Below, piece after piece: positions 15,513 through 24,862 of a stretch of DNA of 33,196 nt; within the stretch, counting starts at the first letter, position 1, and every line of letters starts with the position of its first letter. The notes under the pieces were generated by a model. That model had not been told where the DNA came from. It was given only the letters and a program-made list of their open reading frames with translations, and did no database searches. The stretch lies in the NCBI GenBank assembly GCA_023473795.1, contig JAMCYS010000138.1, positions 27,725-60,920 on the forward strand, read 5' to 3'. The position numbers and the translations under genes were made by a program. Origin of the DNA: Chloroflexota bacterium (GTDB taxonomy: Bacteria > Chloroflexota > UBA6077 > FW602-bin22 > JAMCYS01).

Positions 15513-17088
15513 TCCCGGGCTCCCCCCTCAGCGGGGTCTGCCGGTTGCCCAGGAGCAGGATGGGGCGGCGCCGAGCGCCGCCACCGCCGAGCACCTGCGT
15601 GGCTCCAGTCTACTCCTGGCGGGTCGCTTTCTGGCCTACGGCCTGGAGTTCATCGCCCAAGTGCTCTTGGTGCGCTACCTCGCCAAGTCTGATTTCGGCG
15701 CCTTCAGTTACGCCCTCTCGGTGGTGGTCGTACTCAAGAGCATCGCGATTCTCGAGCTGCCCAATACCCTGGCCCGCTTCCTTCCGCTCTATCGCGAGCG
15801 CCGCGACTACGGCTCCCTCATGGGCAGCGTGGCTCTGGCCGTGGGCGCCATCGCGGGCGTGGCAGGGCTGCTGGTGGCGGGCACCTACTTGGCCGTCGGG
15901 CCGCTGGGGTTCAAGCCGACCGACGATCCCCAGGCATTGCTGCTGCTGTTGGCTCTCGGCCTGCTGGTGCCGCTGGAGGGCTTGGATGCCCTGGCGACGG
16001 CTTTGTTAGCCACGCTCGCCGGCGCCGCGCCGATCGCTTTTCGCCAGGTGCTGGCGTCCGCGCTGAAGCTCGGCGTCGTCTTGGCGCTGCTGTTCGCCGG
16101 GGCCGACGTCTACTTCCTGGCCACCGGCTACGTGGCCGTCTCGGCCCTCGGCCTGCTGGTCTATGCCTGGTCGCTGCTGCGGACGTTTCGCCGGCAGGCC
16201 TGGTTGCCGCGGTGGCGGCCCCGGCAGCTGTCGTTTCCCGTGCGCGAGATCTTCGGCTTCGCGCTACCGCTGTTGGCGTCCACGCTGGTCTGGGTGCTGA
16301 TGGAGTCTGCCGACGCCATCTTGCTGGGTTTCTTCCAGAACAGCGAGGCCGTGGCCAACTTCCGAGCCGTGCTCCCCCTGCCGCGCGTCCTGGCGACGCT
16401 CACGCTCACCTTTGGCGTGCTCTACACGCCGCTGGCCGCCCGCCTGTACGCACGGGGCGAGCACGAGGAGTTGGCCGACCTTTACCGCCGGGTGGCGCTG
16501 TGGATGACCGTTCTCTCCTTCCCTATCTTCGCGCTGACCTTTGCTTTCGCCCGGGCGACAACCATCGGGCTCTATGGGGCGCGCTACGCCGATGCGGCGC
16601 CGATCATGGCGCTGCTGGCCCTCGGCTACTACTGTTTCGCGCTCACCGGCTTCAACGGGCTGACGCTAAAGATCTACCGCCAACTGCGCTTCGCGGTCAG
16701 CGTGGACATCGCCGCCGCGGTCATCAACCTGGCCGTGAACCTGGTGCTGATCCCGCGCTGGGGAGCCGTGGGCGCGGCGGTCGGCACAGGTGGCACGATG
16801 GTGGTCCACAATCTCCTCAAGCAGTACGGCCTGTGGCGCTACCTGGGAATCAACCTCTTCCAGAGACGATACATCAGAGCCTATGCGGGGCTGCTGGCGG
16901 TTGCCCTGGCGCTCCTCGGCTTGCAGCTGGCGCTGCCGGCGAGCCTGTGGGTGGCGCTGCCCCTCAGCGCGGTGGCCAGCCTGCTGGTGCTGTGGCTGGC
17001 ACGAGCCTCGCTGGCGCTTGAAGCCGTGTTTCCCGAACTGCAGCGCTGGCCGTGGGCAGCGGCAATAGCCCGGACGTGGTTGAGATGA
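15493..17088 (+). CDS. Wzx/MOP-superfamily polysaccharide flippase (first)
   Basis: This 531-residue membrane protein has about 12-14 hydrophobic segments from residue 35 onward, preceded by a hydrophilic N-terminus. The first helix region HLRGSSLLLAGRFLAYGLEF followed by LVRYLAKSDFGAFSYALS is typical of the polysaccharide-synthesis (RfbX/Wzx) branch of MOP exporters, and AVINLAVNLVLIPRWGAVGAA is the standard second-half signature. It probably flips an undecaprenyl-linked oligosaccharide across the cytoplasmic membrane. The TTG start has GGAG eight bases upstream (15481-15484); GTG 15499 is an alternative. It overlaps both neighbours, so it is firmly part of the operon. Confidence 0.9.
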   Translation: MAVIEHSPGLPPQRGLPVAQEQDGAAPSAATAEHLRGSSLLLAGRFLAYGLEFIAQVLLVRYLAKSDFGAFSYALSVVVVLKSIAILELPNTLARFLPLYRERRDYGSLMGSVALAVGAIAGVAGLLVAGTYLAVGPLGFKPTDDPQALLLLLALGLLVPLEGLDALATALLATLAGAAPIAFRQVLASALKLGVVLALLFAGADVYFLATGYVAVSALGLLVYAWSLLRTFRRQAWLPRWRPRQLSFPVREIFGFALPLLASTLVWVLMESADAILLGFFQNSEAVANFRAVLPLPRVLATLTLTFGVLYTPLAARLYARGEHEELADLYRRVALWMTVLSFPIFALTFAFARATTIGLYGARYADAAPIMALLALGYYCFALTGFNGLTLKIYRQLRFAVSVDIAAAVINLAVNLVLIPRWGAVGAAVGTGGTMVVHNLLKQYGLWRYLGINLFQRRYIRAYAGLLAVALALLGLQLALPASLWVALPLSAVASLLVLWLARASLALEAVFPELQRWPWAAAIARTWLR

Positions 17089-18173
17089 TGGCAGAGAGCA
17101 GCTTGCTCAAGAACATCCGCCCGCCGAGGATACGCCCCTACATAGGGCGCCTGTGGTACGACTGGCTGGACGGGCGCCGCTTGGCGCGGGCCGTCGGCCT
17201 GGCGCCGCTGGTCCTCACCCGCGTCCCGCCGCTCCCCGGGGCGTCGCGCCTCGACGAATGGGTCGTGCAGGACGCGCGCTGGAGCAAGACCGGCGCGGCC
17301 GTGCTGCATCTAGGTCTAGGTCCACCCTCAGGGGAACCGCTGGGCATTCTGAAATTGGCATTCACCGACACGGCCCGCCAGGGGCTCCGTGCCCAGTCCA
17401 GCCTGCTGGCCCAGTTGCGGTCCGACTCGAGGCTGGGCGACTGGCACGCCTTGCTGCCGCGGCCCGTGGCCGAGGGCGAGGTTGCCGGACTGTACTACGT
17501 TCTGCAAGAGGCGTTGCCTGGTTTGCCGGCCGACGCCCGGCCAGGCGGGGCGGACGTCGATTCGTGGCGCCTGCTGGGGCTGGCGATAGAGGCCATTCGT
17601 CCCCTGCACCAGCGCACGGTCGAACGGACGATCCTCGGCGGGTCCTTCGTGGCCGAGGCAGTCGACCGGCCGCTGGCGTTGCTGCGGCTGGCCGCGCGCT
17701 CCAGTCTGCCCATCCGGCGGGAGGACTCCCTGGCTCGCCTGGCAAGAGAATTGCATGGCGTTCTGGCGGGTCGCGAGGGTGTGACAGGTTGGATTCACGG
17801 CGATCTGTGGCTGGGAAACGTACTTGTCGCCCCGGAGGGCTCCCGGGTGACCGGCATCGTGGACTGGAGTGCGGCCTCACCGCGCGAGCTCGCGCTGCAC
17901 GATGTCCTTCATCTCATCCTGCACAGGCGCCAAGTGGAGCAGAAGCGGGAGCTGGGGGCTGTCGTGCGGGCGGTTCTGGAAAGGGCCGAATGGGAACCCG
18001 GCGAGCGTGAGCTGCTGGCGCAGCCACTTCTGGCGGCTGGCATAGGGGAGAGAGCGGCGGTGCTGTTGTACTGGCTGCGCCGGCTCAGGTTCATAATCGA
18101 GCAGGGTACGGGACCGGCGCGGAACCCGCTGTGGGTGGCCTGGAATATCGACGAGGTGCTGCGATGCCTGTGA
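17085..18173 (+). CDS. aminoglycoside-phosphotransferase-fold kinase (APH family)
   Basis: This 362-residue protein is an ATP-dependent small-molecule kinase of the APH/choline-kinase type. A candidate ATP lysine is K90 (GILKLAF). The catalytic loop is WIHGDLWLGNVLV (H238, D240, N245) and the metal-binding aspartate is D260 in GIVDWSAAS. The first 75 residues are unassigned. Resistance is an unlikely role; inside a glycan operon it may phosphorylate a sugar or a polar head group such as choline. ATG 17085 overlaps the preceding stop (ATGA), and its own 3' end overlaps the next gene by ten bases, so the set is translated together. Confidence 0.85.
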   Translation: MMAESSLLKNIRPPRIRPYIGRLWYDWLDGRRLARAVGLAPLVLTRVPPLPGASRLDEWVVQDARWSKTGAAVLHLGLGPPSGEPLGILKLAFTDTARQGLRAQSSLLAQLRSDSRLGDWHALLPRPVAEGEVAGLYYVLQEALPGLPADARPGGADVDSWRLLGLAIEAIRPLHQRTVERTILGGSFVAEAVDRPLALLRLAARSSLPIRREDSLARLARELHGVLAGREGVTGWIHGDLWLGNVLVAPEGSRVTGIVDWSAASPRELALHDVLHLILHRRQVEQKRELGAVVRAVLERAEWEPGERELLAQPLLAAGIGERAAVLLYWLRRLRFIIEQGTGPARNPLWVAWNIDEVLRCL

Positions 18174-19366
18174 ATGAGATAGGACAGTCCAGCGCCGAAA
18201 GGGCGGTTCGGAGGGAAGATTACACGCTACACGGGCTGGTCACCATTCGCCTGGTCGATGCCCCGGCGGAGGCCCGGGCCGAGCTGGCGTGGCTCCTGGG
18301 CCCATCGCAGGGCCAGCCGGCAGCCGAACCGGACGTGACCATCCGCTACGTGCCGCGCCTGCCGCGGCGAGAGGGGTTGCAGTACGTCGGCCTGCACGAA
18401 GCGGCGTTCGACGAGGAAGAGTTTTACCTCGTGGGTCCGCAAGGGCAGCTGGCCACGTTCCCGTTCGCACGTCTGGGTGGGCCTAGCGAATTCCTCTGCG
18501 AGCCGGGCGTCAGTATCCTCTCTTACCTGCTGCCCGTGTTGGGTTTGCGCTTGCTGGCTAAGGGCTACGTGATGCTGCACGCCGCCTCTTTGGTGCACGA
18601 AGGTAAAGGCGTCCTAGTCACGGGCTGGCAGAAGGGCGGCAAGACGGAAACGCTGCTGGCCTTCATGCGTGCCGGGGCCCAATACCTTGGCGACGAGTGG
18701 ACAATTCTCTCCCCGGCCGAGGGGAAGATGTGGGGCATTGCCGGCACGCTGCAGATCTGGGACTGGCATTTGCGCCAGCAGCCGGACCTCTGGCGGCGGC
18801 TGAGGCCGGCGGAGCGCAATCGCTTGCGGCTGCTACGTGCCTACCAACACCTCTACGGACTCCTACCGTCTGCATGGCGGGGACGCGGTGCGGGGGGCGA
18901 GTGGCTGCGCCGCTTGAGCCTGGACGGCGGCAACGCCCTCTGGGGGCAGGCGCGGTCGGCGCCCGCCCGCCTGTTCGGCGAGAATCTCTGGCGCGGTCCG
19001 GCGCCGGTGGACGTGGTCTTCCTGGCCGGGATCGGGCCTAAGGTGCAGGTGGTGCCATTGGAGGCTGTGGAAGTCGCCCGCCGGATGATTGCCTCACTGG
19101 CCTTCGAGCGCAGGTCGCTGACGGCGCTCTATCAAGAATTTCGCTACGCCTTCCCGGAGAGGCACAACGATCTACTGGACACGGCGAGCGACCACGAAGA
19201 ACGGCTACTCCGGCAATCCCTGTGCGGCACGCTGGCCCACCAGGTGCTGCACCCCTATCCCGTATCCCTGTCGTTGCTCTACCAATCCTGCCTGCCGCTC
19301 GTCCGCCAGGTGGAAGCGGAACCTCAGGAACAGCCTATCCTGGAGACAGAGGAGCCCTTGCTATGA
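18164..19366 (+). CDS. HprK-like P-loop kinase
   Basis: This 400-residue protein has a central ATP-binding domain similar to HPr kinase. The segment VMLHAASLVHEGKGVLVTG precedes a Walker A motif WQKGGKTE (G154 to T161), followed by a GDEW motif (176-179) where HprK has its DD pair. The N-terminal 130 residues and the C-terminal 200 are unassigned. True HprK enzymes phosphorylate Ser46 of HPr, but HprK-like proteins in biosynthetic loci act on other substrates, for example peptide hydroxyls in some lasso-peptide clusters. The substrate here is unknown. Between the APH-like kinase and a secreted protein, it may modify a glycan intermediate or regulate the complex. The ATG has GAGG seven bases upstream and overlaps the previous gene. 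Confidence 0.75.
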   Translation: MPVNEIGQSSAERAVRREDYTLHGLVTIRLVDAPAEARAELAWLLGPSQGQPAAEPDVTIRYVPRLPRREGLQYVGLHEAAFDEEEFYLVGPQGQLATFPFARLGGPSEFLCEPGVSILSYLLPVLGLRLLAKGYVMLHAASLVHEGKGVLVTGWQKGGKTETLLAFMRAGAQYLGDEWTILSPAEGKMWGIAGTLQIWDWHLRQQPDLWRRLRPAERNRLRLLRAYQHLYGLLPSAWRGRGAGGEWLRRLSLDGGNALWGQARSAPARLFGENLWRGPAPVDVVFLAGIGPKVQVVPLEAVEVARRMIASLAFERRSLTALYQEFRYAFPERHNDLLDTASDHEERLLRQSLCGTLAHQVLHPYPVSLSLLYQSCLPLVRQVEAEPQEQPILETEEPLL

Positions 19367-21342
19367 GAACACCTCGCTCTTGGGCAATAGCCCTGCGCCG
19401 GCGCTGGACCAGCCTGTGGTTGACCGGTCTGGCCACGCTCCTAATCGTGAGCAGCCTGACCCTGCCCCAGACGCCGCTGGCAGGCGCCGCCGGCGACACC
19501 GGCTACCGCGATTTCTCCTTTGGCTTCACCCAGGCCCCTTTCGGCAATCCCGACAATGGTCCCACGGGAGAGAAGCCCCAGAGTAAGCTGTGGTTCAACG
19601 ATGGCTCCTGGTGGGACGTCTTGTATAACCCAACCGCGGGCGCGGGCGGGGAGTACCACATCTACCAGCTCGACAAAGCCACCCAGACCTGGAGCGACAG
19701 AGGGGTGGTGGTTGATACGCGCCGCTACTCGCACGCCGACGCCCTCTGGGACGGGTCGCACCTCTACATCGCCACGGCCCTGCAACCGGGGATGAGCGAC
19801 GCGGACAAGAGCGCCCGAGTGCTGCGCTTCAGCTACAACGCCAGCACGCAGTCGTATTCGCTCGACGCCGGCTTCCCCGTAGTGGTCGCCTCGGTGCCAA
19901 TGGAGGCGATCGTCATGGACAAGGACACCACCGGCATGCTGTGGGTGACGTACACTTATGGCAACGGCCAGGGCGGGAGGAGCGTCTACGTCTCGCACAC
20001 CGGCGGCAGCGACGCCACCTGGGTCACCCCCTTCGTCCTGCCGGCGACGGGGGCGACGACGCTCACGGCCGACGACCTCTCGGCCGTCGTGGCCTACAAC
20101 GGCAAGATCGGCGTCATGTGGAGCAACCAGACGGCCAGCACCATGTACTTCGCGTCCCACACGGACGGAGCCGCCGACAACGTCTGGCAGCAGAACCCGG
20201 CCCTGCAGGGGCCAAGCTACGCCGACGACCACATCAACTTGAAGTCGCTGCAGGCGGACGCCTCAGGGCAGGTCTTTGCGGCGGTCAAGACCTCCCTACA
20301 GGACGTGCCCAACCAGAACCCCAGCGCGCCGCAGATACTGCTGCTGGTCTTGAATCAGAAGGGCAGCTGGAGTCGCCGCACTTTTGGCACGGTGGGGGAC
20401 GATCACTCCCGCCCAATAGTGGTGATCGACAACTCGGCCCGCGAGCTGTACGTATTCGCCACTACCAACAACGGCAATCCGCCTTCCGGCATCTACTACA
20501 AGAAAACGAGCCTGGACAAGATCAACTTCCCTACCGGGCTGGGCACGCCATTCATGGAGAGCAGCAACGATACCAACATAAACAACGCTACCTCCAAGAA
20601 GGGCAGCGTCGACGGCACGACGGGGCTCGTGGTCCTGGCCTCGGACGTGACGACCGGCAACTACTGGCACAATACCCTGGGCATGCCCGCACCGGTCCCC
20701 ACGGCCACGCCCAGCGGTCCTACGGCCACGCCGACGCCCACGAACACGCCTTTGGCGACGCCCACGGCGACCGCGGTCTCCAGCGCTAACCTGGCTGTGG
20801 GGCGGCCGGCGACGGCATCTTCCCTGGAGTCGGCCAGTTATCCGGCGAGCAACGCGGTGGACGGCAACGGGGGCACGCGCTGGTCGAGCCAGTTCAGCGA
20901 CCCGCAATGGCTGGCGGTGGACCTGGGGCAGAGATATGCCATCGACCGGGTGAGGTTGAGTTGGGAGACGGCCTACGGCAGTGCCTACCAGATCCAGGTA
21001 TCGAGCGATAACGCCACCTGGACGACGATCTACTCCACGACTACCGGCACGGGCGGGGTGAACGACCTGACGGTGAGCGGCACGGGGCGCTACGTGCGGA
21101 TGTACGGCACTCAGCGAGGCACCCCCTGGGGCTACTCGCTCTGGGAGTTCCAGGTCTACGGCAGCGCGGCGACCACCCAAGCCGCCGCCCTCGTCGCCAC
21201 GTCGACGATAGTGCCCACTGCGACCAGCGCTCCTGCTGCCCCGACGGCGACCCCAACGGCGACCAGCGTTCCGGCGACTCCGACAGCGGTGCCCACGTCG
21301 GTGGTCAGTCCGACGCCGACGCCGAAGAAGGGCAAACCCTAG
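19363..21342 (+). CDS. secreted propeller-like protein with CBM32-like domain
   Basis: This 659-residue protein is exported: residues 1-43 are a signal peptide with arginines, a hydrophobic core and a likely AGA cleavage site. Residues 45-440 contain repeated blades (for example SHADALWDGSHLYIAT, VVAYNGKIGVMWSNQ, SRPIVVIDNSARELYVF), consistent with a BNR/sialidase-like beta-propeller, though no catalytic motif can be assigned. A Thr/Pro linker leads to an F5/8C-type carbohydrate-binding domain at about 476-602 (NLAVGRPATASSLESASY, RYVRMYGTQRGTPWGYSLWE). A 55-residue Thr/Pro-rich tail ends TPKKGKP. The CBM is about 70% identical by eye to that of the minus-strand GH16 protein at 26730-28343. 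It starts as ATGA over the previous stop and probably binds or trims the glycan. Confidence 0.82.
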   Translation: MRTPRSWAIALRRRWTSLWLTGLATLLIVSSLTLPQTPLAGAAGDTGYRDFSFGFTQAPFGNPDNGPTGEKPQSKLWFNDGSWWDVLYNPTAGAGGEYHIYQLDKATQTWSDRGVVVDTRRYSHADALWDGSHLYIATALQPGMSDADKSARVLRFSYNASTQSYSLDAGFPVVVASVPMEAIVMDKDTTGMLWVTYTYGNGQGGRSVYVSHTGGSDATWVTPFVLPATGATTLTADDLSAVVAYNGKIGVMWSNQTASTMYFASHTDGAADNVWQQNPALQGPSYADDHINLKSLQADASGQVFAAVKTSLQDVPNQNPSAPQILLLVLNQKGSWSRRTFGTVGDDHSRPIVVIDNSARELYVFATTNNGNPPSGIYYKKTSLDKINFPTGLGTPFMESSNDTNINNATSKKGSVDGTTGLVVLASDVTTGNYWHNTLGMPAPVPTATPSGPTATPTPTNTPLATPTATAVSSANLAVGRPATASSLESASYPASNAVDGNGGTRWSSQFSDPQWLAVDLGQRYAIDRVRLSWETAYGSAYQIQVSSDNATWTTIYSTTTGTGGVNDLTVSGTGRYVRMYGTQRGTPWGYSLWEFQVYGSAATTQAAALVATSTIVPTATSAPAAPTATPTATSVPATPTAVPTSVVSPTPTPKKGKP

Positions 21343-21455
21343 ATGTCCGCGCTGACGAGCGCCCTGAGTACGTTGACTGTGGTGGACCAATGTCCCGCCG
21401 CGGCCAGTCGTGCCGCGCGGAACGTCTTGTCGCATTCGCTGGGGAGTAGAGCGGC

Positions 21456-22832
21456 ATGGTGAGCGCCCCGGCCAGAAGAGCCATTCTTGGAGTCTTGAAG
21501 GTACGCCTGGCCTTGCCGGTGCCCCCGGGCAGGCAGTCGGTAGGCCCGACCGTGGACCGCATCGGGGGTCATCTGCGCACGCCCCTTTACCGCAACGCCT
21601 ACGCCTTGATTCTGAGCACGGGGTTGACGTCCGGCCTTGGCTTCGTCTACTGGCTCGCGGCGGCCAGGCTGTACCCTGCCGAAGTCGTGGGGCTCAATTC
21701 GGCGGCCCTGTCGGCGCTGATGTTTCTGGCGGGTCTGGCGCAGTTCAACCTGGCAAACGTCCTAGTTCGTTTCATTCCCCGGGCCGGCACGGCCGCGCTG
21801 AGCCTGAACAATCGAGCCACGCTTGTCACGGTGGTCGCTGGGTTGTTGGCCGGCCTTGTCTTCGTTCTGGGGATCGACATCTGGACGCCGAGCCTTGCTT
21901 TCCTGCTTGCCAGCCCGCTGCTCGTCGGCGGTTTCGCGATGGCCACGGCAGCCTGGGGCGTCTTCGTGTTGCAGGAGGGGGTTCTCACGGGTCTGCGGCG
22001 GGCCACCTGGGTGCCGGTCCGCAACGCGGTTTTCGCGTTGGGGAAGATAGCCCTGCTCTTCTTGTTCAGCTCCTTGCTCCCAGACTATGGTATGCTCGCC
22101 TCCTGGATCATCGCGGCGGTGCTGCTGCTCGGGCCAACAGGCTGGTTAGTGCGCCGGCAGTTGGCCGCGGGCCTGCCGGCGGCGCCGCGGGCGGACGACC
22201 TCCAGATGAACCAAGCCCAGATCTTGCGCTACGCCGCCGCCGATTACGCCGGTTCCCTGGCCTGGCTGGCGGCGACAATGCTGGTGCCGGTGCTGGTGTC
22301 AGAACTGGAAGGGCCGGCGGCGACGGCCCACTTCTATCTGGCCTGGACGATTGCCTATTCGCTGTATCTGGTGGCCCCGGGCATGGGCTCCTCGCTGATA
22401 GTCGAATCGGCTCTCGATCCCGAGAGTCTAGGTGCCTACAGCAGGAAGGCTCTGCTCCAGACGGCCCGCCTGGTCTTGCCCTTGGTCGTAGTTCTGGTGC
22501 TGGTCGCCCCCTACGTCTTGAGGCTACTGGGCGACAGCTATGCGGTAGAGGGCACTACCCTGGTGCGGCTGCTTGCCCTGTCGGCCATACCCAACGTGGT
22601 CAATGCCCTGGCCATCAGCGTCGCCCGCGCCCAACGCCAGATCGTTGCCATAGTCGGCATTCTTGTGGCCCAGTGCGTCTCGGTGCTCGTGCTTAGTTTC
22701 GTGCTGCTGCAATCGGTCGGCATCGTCGGCGTCGGTCTCGCCTGGCTGGTCAGCCAGAGCGCGGTCGCAGCCGTGCTGCTCGTCCTGCGGGGCCGTCTCC
22801 TGCAGCCGGCGGCCAGGCCAAGCGCACTCTGA
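21456..22832 (+). CDS. Wzx/MOP-superfamily polysaccharide flippase (second)
   Basis: This 458-residue polytopic membrane protein has about 12-14 hydrophobic segments. RNAYALILSTGLTSGLGFVYWLAAARLYPAEVVG is the usual entry motif of MOP flippases, and VGIVGVGLAWLVSQSAVAAVLL the usual last pair of helices. It is clearly different from the upstream flippase, so it is not a recent duplicate. It may handle a second lipid-linked glycan or a modified one. The start ATG has GGGGAG nine bases upstream. A gap of 113 bases separates it from the propeller gene; I see no terminator there, so the operon may continue. Confidence 0.88.
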   Translation: MVSAPARRAILGVLKVRLALPVPPGRQSVGPTVDRIGGHLRTPLYRNAYALILSTGLTSGLGFVYWLAAARLYPAEVVGLNSAALSALMFLAGLAQFNLANVLVRFIPRAGTAALSLNNRATLVTVVAGLLAGLVFVLGIDIWTPSLAFLLASPLLVGGFAMATAAWGVFVLQEGVLTGLRRATWVPVRNAVFALGKIALLFLFSSLLPDYGMLASWIIAAVLLLGPTGWLVRRQLAAGLPAAPRADDLQMNQAQILRYAAADYAGSLAWLAATMLVPVLVSELEGPAATAHFYLAWTIAYSLYLVAPGMGSSLIVESALDPESLGAYSRKALLQTARLVLPLVVVLVLVAPYVLRLLGDSYAVEGTTLVRLLALSAIPNVVNALAISVARAQRQIVAIVGILVAQCVSVLVLSFVLLQSVGIVGVGLAWLVSQSAVAAVLLVLRGRLLQPAARPSAL

Positions 22833-22981
22833 ACAGAGGCCCGGGGGGCCGGCCAATGGTTTGCCGGGCCCAGGAGGCGCAATCATCTACAGTCATTGCG
22901 AGGATCGACGATGAGAACTGCCAGAAAGTGGAGCCGGGCATCCTTGGCAACGCCCGCGGCAGCCGCGAGGAGGACCAACAG

Positions 22982-24862
22982 ATGAACACTCGCGACCTAC
23001 ACGCGGAGCGTACCTGGTGGCCTGCCGCCCGGGTCGCAGCGGTCGGGGCAATACTAGTCCCTGGCCTGGCCCTGACTCTGGCTGGCGCCGCCTGGGCTTC
23101 GGCGCTGCTGGGGCTCGACCTGCGACAGATCAACGACTACGGGCTCGTATCCGTGTTGCCGCCTGCCTACTTCGTGGCTCTGGCTCTAGTCACCCTCAGC
23201 TTCGGCTGGGCCCTGAACAACCGGCTGACGCCGAGCTGGCTTCTCTTGCTACACATCGTGTTTCTGATCCTGTTCGTTTACGGCACCCCTTCCTTGGCCT
23301 ACGACACGCTACGCTACTCCTGGGCCTGGAAGCACGTGGGCATTGTCGACTACATCCAGCGTTGGGGAATGGTCGATCCGAGCATAACCTCCCTGGCCGA
23401 TTTGAGCGCCTACCATAATTGGCCGGGGTTCTTTGCCCTGGGGGCGCTGCTCACGCAGGCGGGCGGCTTCGCCAGCGCCCTGCAGTTCGCCGGACTGGCG
23501 CCCCTGTTCTTCAACATCGTCGACATCGGGCCGCTCTGGTTGATAGCGAGTGCCTTAGTCCGCGACCGGCGCTTGCGCTGGCTCGCGCTGTGGTTCTTCT
23601 TCCTGGCGAACTGGATCGGCCAGGACTACTTCGCCCCCCAGGCCTTGGGTTACTTCTTCTTCCTGGCGGTGATCGGCGTTACCCTCGCCTGGTTCAGCAC
23701 CCGGCCCAGGGCCGCGGTGAAAGTCGGCGGCCGTTGGGATGTTCAGGCCCGGCTGGAAGCCTTCTGGTATCGCCTGCTCGGCCCTGAGCGATCGGATACG
23801 GCGCTGGCTGTCAAGGCTTCGCCCGGGCAGCGGCTGGGGCTCATGGCGCTGATCGTACTTCTGCTAGGGGTCGTCGCCAGCATCCACCAGCTGACGCCGT
23901 TCATGGTCATTCTGGCTCTCGGCGCCCTGGCGGTAGCCTACCGCATTAGCGCGCGCACGCTGCCGGTCTTGATGGCCGTAATCACGGCGACTTGGATGCT
24001 ATACATGGCCTGGGCCTTCGTGGGTGGCAACCTGACCTGGATCATCCACTCCTTCGGCCGCCTGGACCGCAACTCGACGGTGACGGACCTCGCGCACCTC
24101 AGCCAGGGGCAAGTGGTGGTCGCCCTGGCGGCGCGGGGGCTGACCCTGCTCATCGGCGTGCTGGGGATTGCCGGTGCCGTTCGCCGTTGGCGTTGGGGCC
24201 AGCGGGATGTCTCGTTCATGTTTCTGGCGGTAGCGCCCCTCCCCATGGTCTTTGCCAACTCGTACAGCGGTGAGATCACCTTCCGAATCTACTTCTTCGC
24301 CCTGCCCTTCGTGGCTGTCCTGGCCGCCGGCTTGTTGTACCCTTCGCCCGCCGCTAGCGGGTCCCGGCGCGTGACCCTGGCGTTGGTTGGACTGAGCGTT
24401 CTGCTGCTCGCCGGTCTGTTACTTGCCTACTATGGTAGAGAGCGGATGAACTACTTCACGCCGGAAGAGGTGACAGCCGCCCGCTACCTCTACAACACTG
24501 CCCCGCCCAAATCGCTCGTGGTCGGCATTGATTACGACTACCCTTCGGTCTTCACGAACTACGAGCAGTACACACACGTCACCCTGACGGGGCAGAGCAT
24601 AACGAAGAGCCAGCTCGAGCGGCTGCGGGACGATCCCGTGACCGCCGTCACCAGGGTGATGAGTGACCCAACGTACGCGGCCACCTACCTGATTATCACC
24701 CGCAGTCAAAAGGCTCATATAGAGATGGATAGCATACTACCAGCCGGAACCGTCGATCAGATCGAGCAGGCGCTCCTGCAGTCGGACGAGTACAAAGTCA
24801 TCTACCAGAACCAGGACGCCACGATCATGACCCTTGCCAGTCAGCGGGAGGTGGCTAGATGA
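22982..24862 (+). CDS. GT-C-like multi-pass membrane protein, possible polymerase
   Basis: This 626-residue membrane protein has a dozen or so hydrophobic segments, then an extracytoplasmic soluble C-terminus of roughly 130 residues (from YYGRERMNYFTPEEV). The first large loop contains YDTLRYSWAWKHVG and YHNWPGFF, which fits the layout of GT-C glycosyltransferases or Wzy-type polymerases. I see no specific family signature, so either role is possible. As the only such protein in the locus it is the best candidate for polymerase or ligase. ATG 22982 has AGGAGG eight bases upstream; the reading frame extends further upstream without a better start. It overlaps the next gene as ATGA. Confidence 0.65.
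   Translation: MNTRDLHAERTWWPAARVAAVGAILVPGLALTLAGAAWASALLGLDLRQINDYGLVSVLPPAYFVALALVTLSFGWALNNRLTPSWLLLLHIVFLILFVYGTPSLAYDTLRYSWAWKHVGIVDYIQRWGMVDPSITSLADLSAYHNWPGFFALGALLTQAGGFASALQFAGLAPLFFNIVDIGPLWLIASALVRDRRLRWLALWFFFLANWIGQDYFAPQALGYFFFLAVIGVTLAWFSTRPRAAVKVGGRWDVQARLEAFWYRLLGPERSDTALAVKASPGQRLGLMALIVLLLGVVASIHQLTPFMVILALGALAVAYRISARTLPVLMAVITATWMLYMAWAFVGGNLTWIIHSFGRLDRNSTVTDLAHLSQGQVVVALAARGLTLLIGVLGIAGAVRRWRWGQRDVSFMFLAVAPLPMVFANSYSGEITFRIYFFALPFVAVLAAGLLYPSPAASGSRRVTLALVGLSVLLLAGLLLAYYGRERMNYFTPEEVTAARYLYNTAPPKSLVVGIDYDYPSVFTNYEQYTHVTLTGQSITKSQLERLRDDPVTAVTRVMSDPTYAATYLIITRSQKAHIEMDSILPAGTVDQIEQALLQSDEYKVIYQNQDATIMTLASQREVAR

Noticed and set aside
17085-18173. APH-like gene as an antibiotic-resistance determinant
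   Set aside because: It overlaps glycan genes on both sides and has an atypical N-terminus; a biosynthetic role fits better.
20690-21340. Thr/Pro codon tracts as a DNA minisatellite
   Set aside because: The DNA units are too variable; repetition is at protein level, as usual in secreted linkers.
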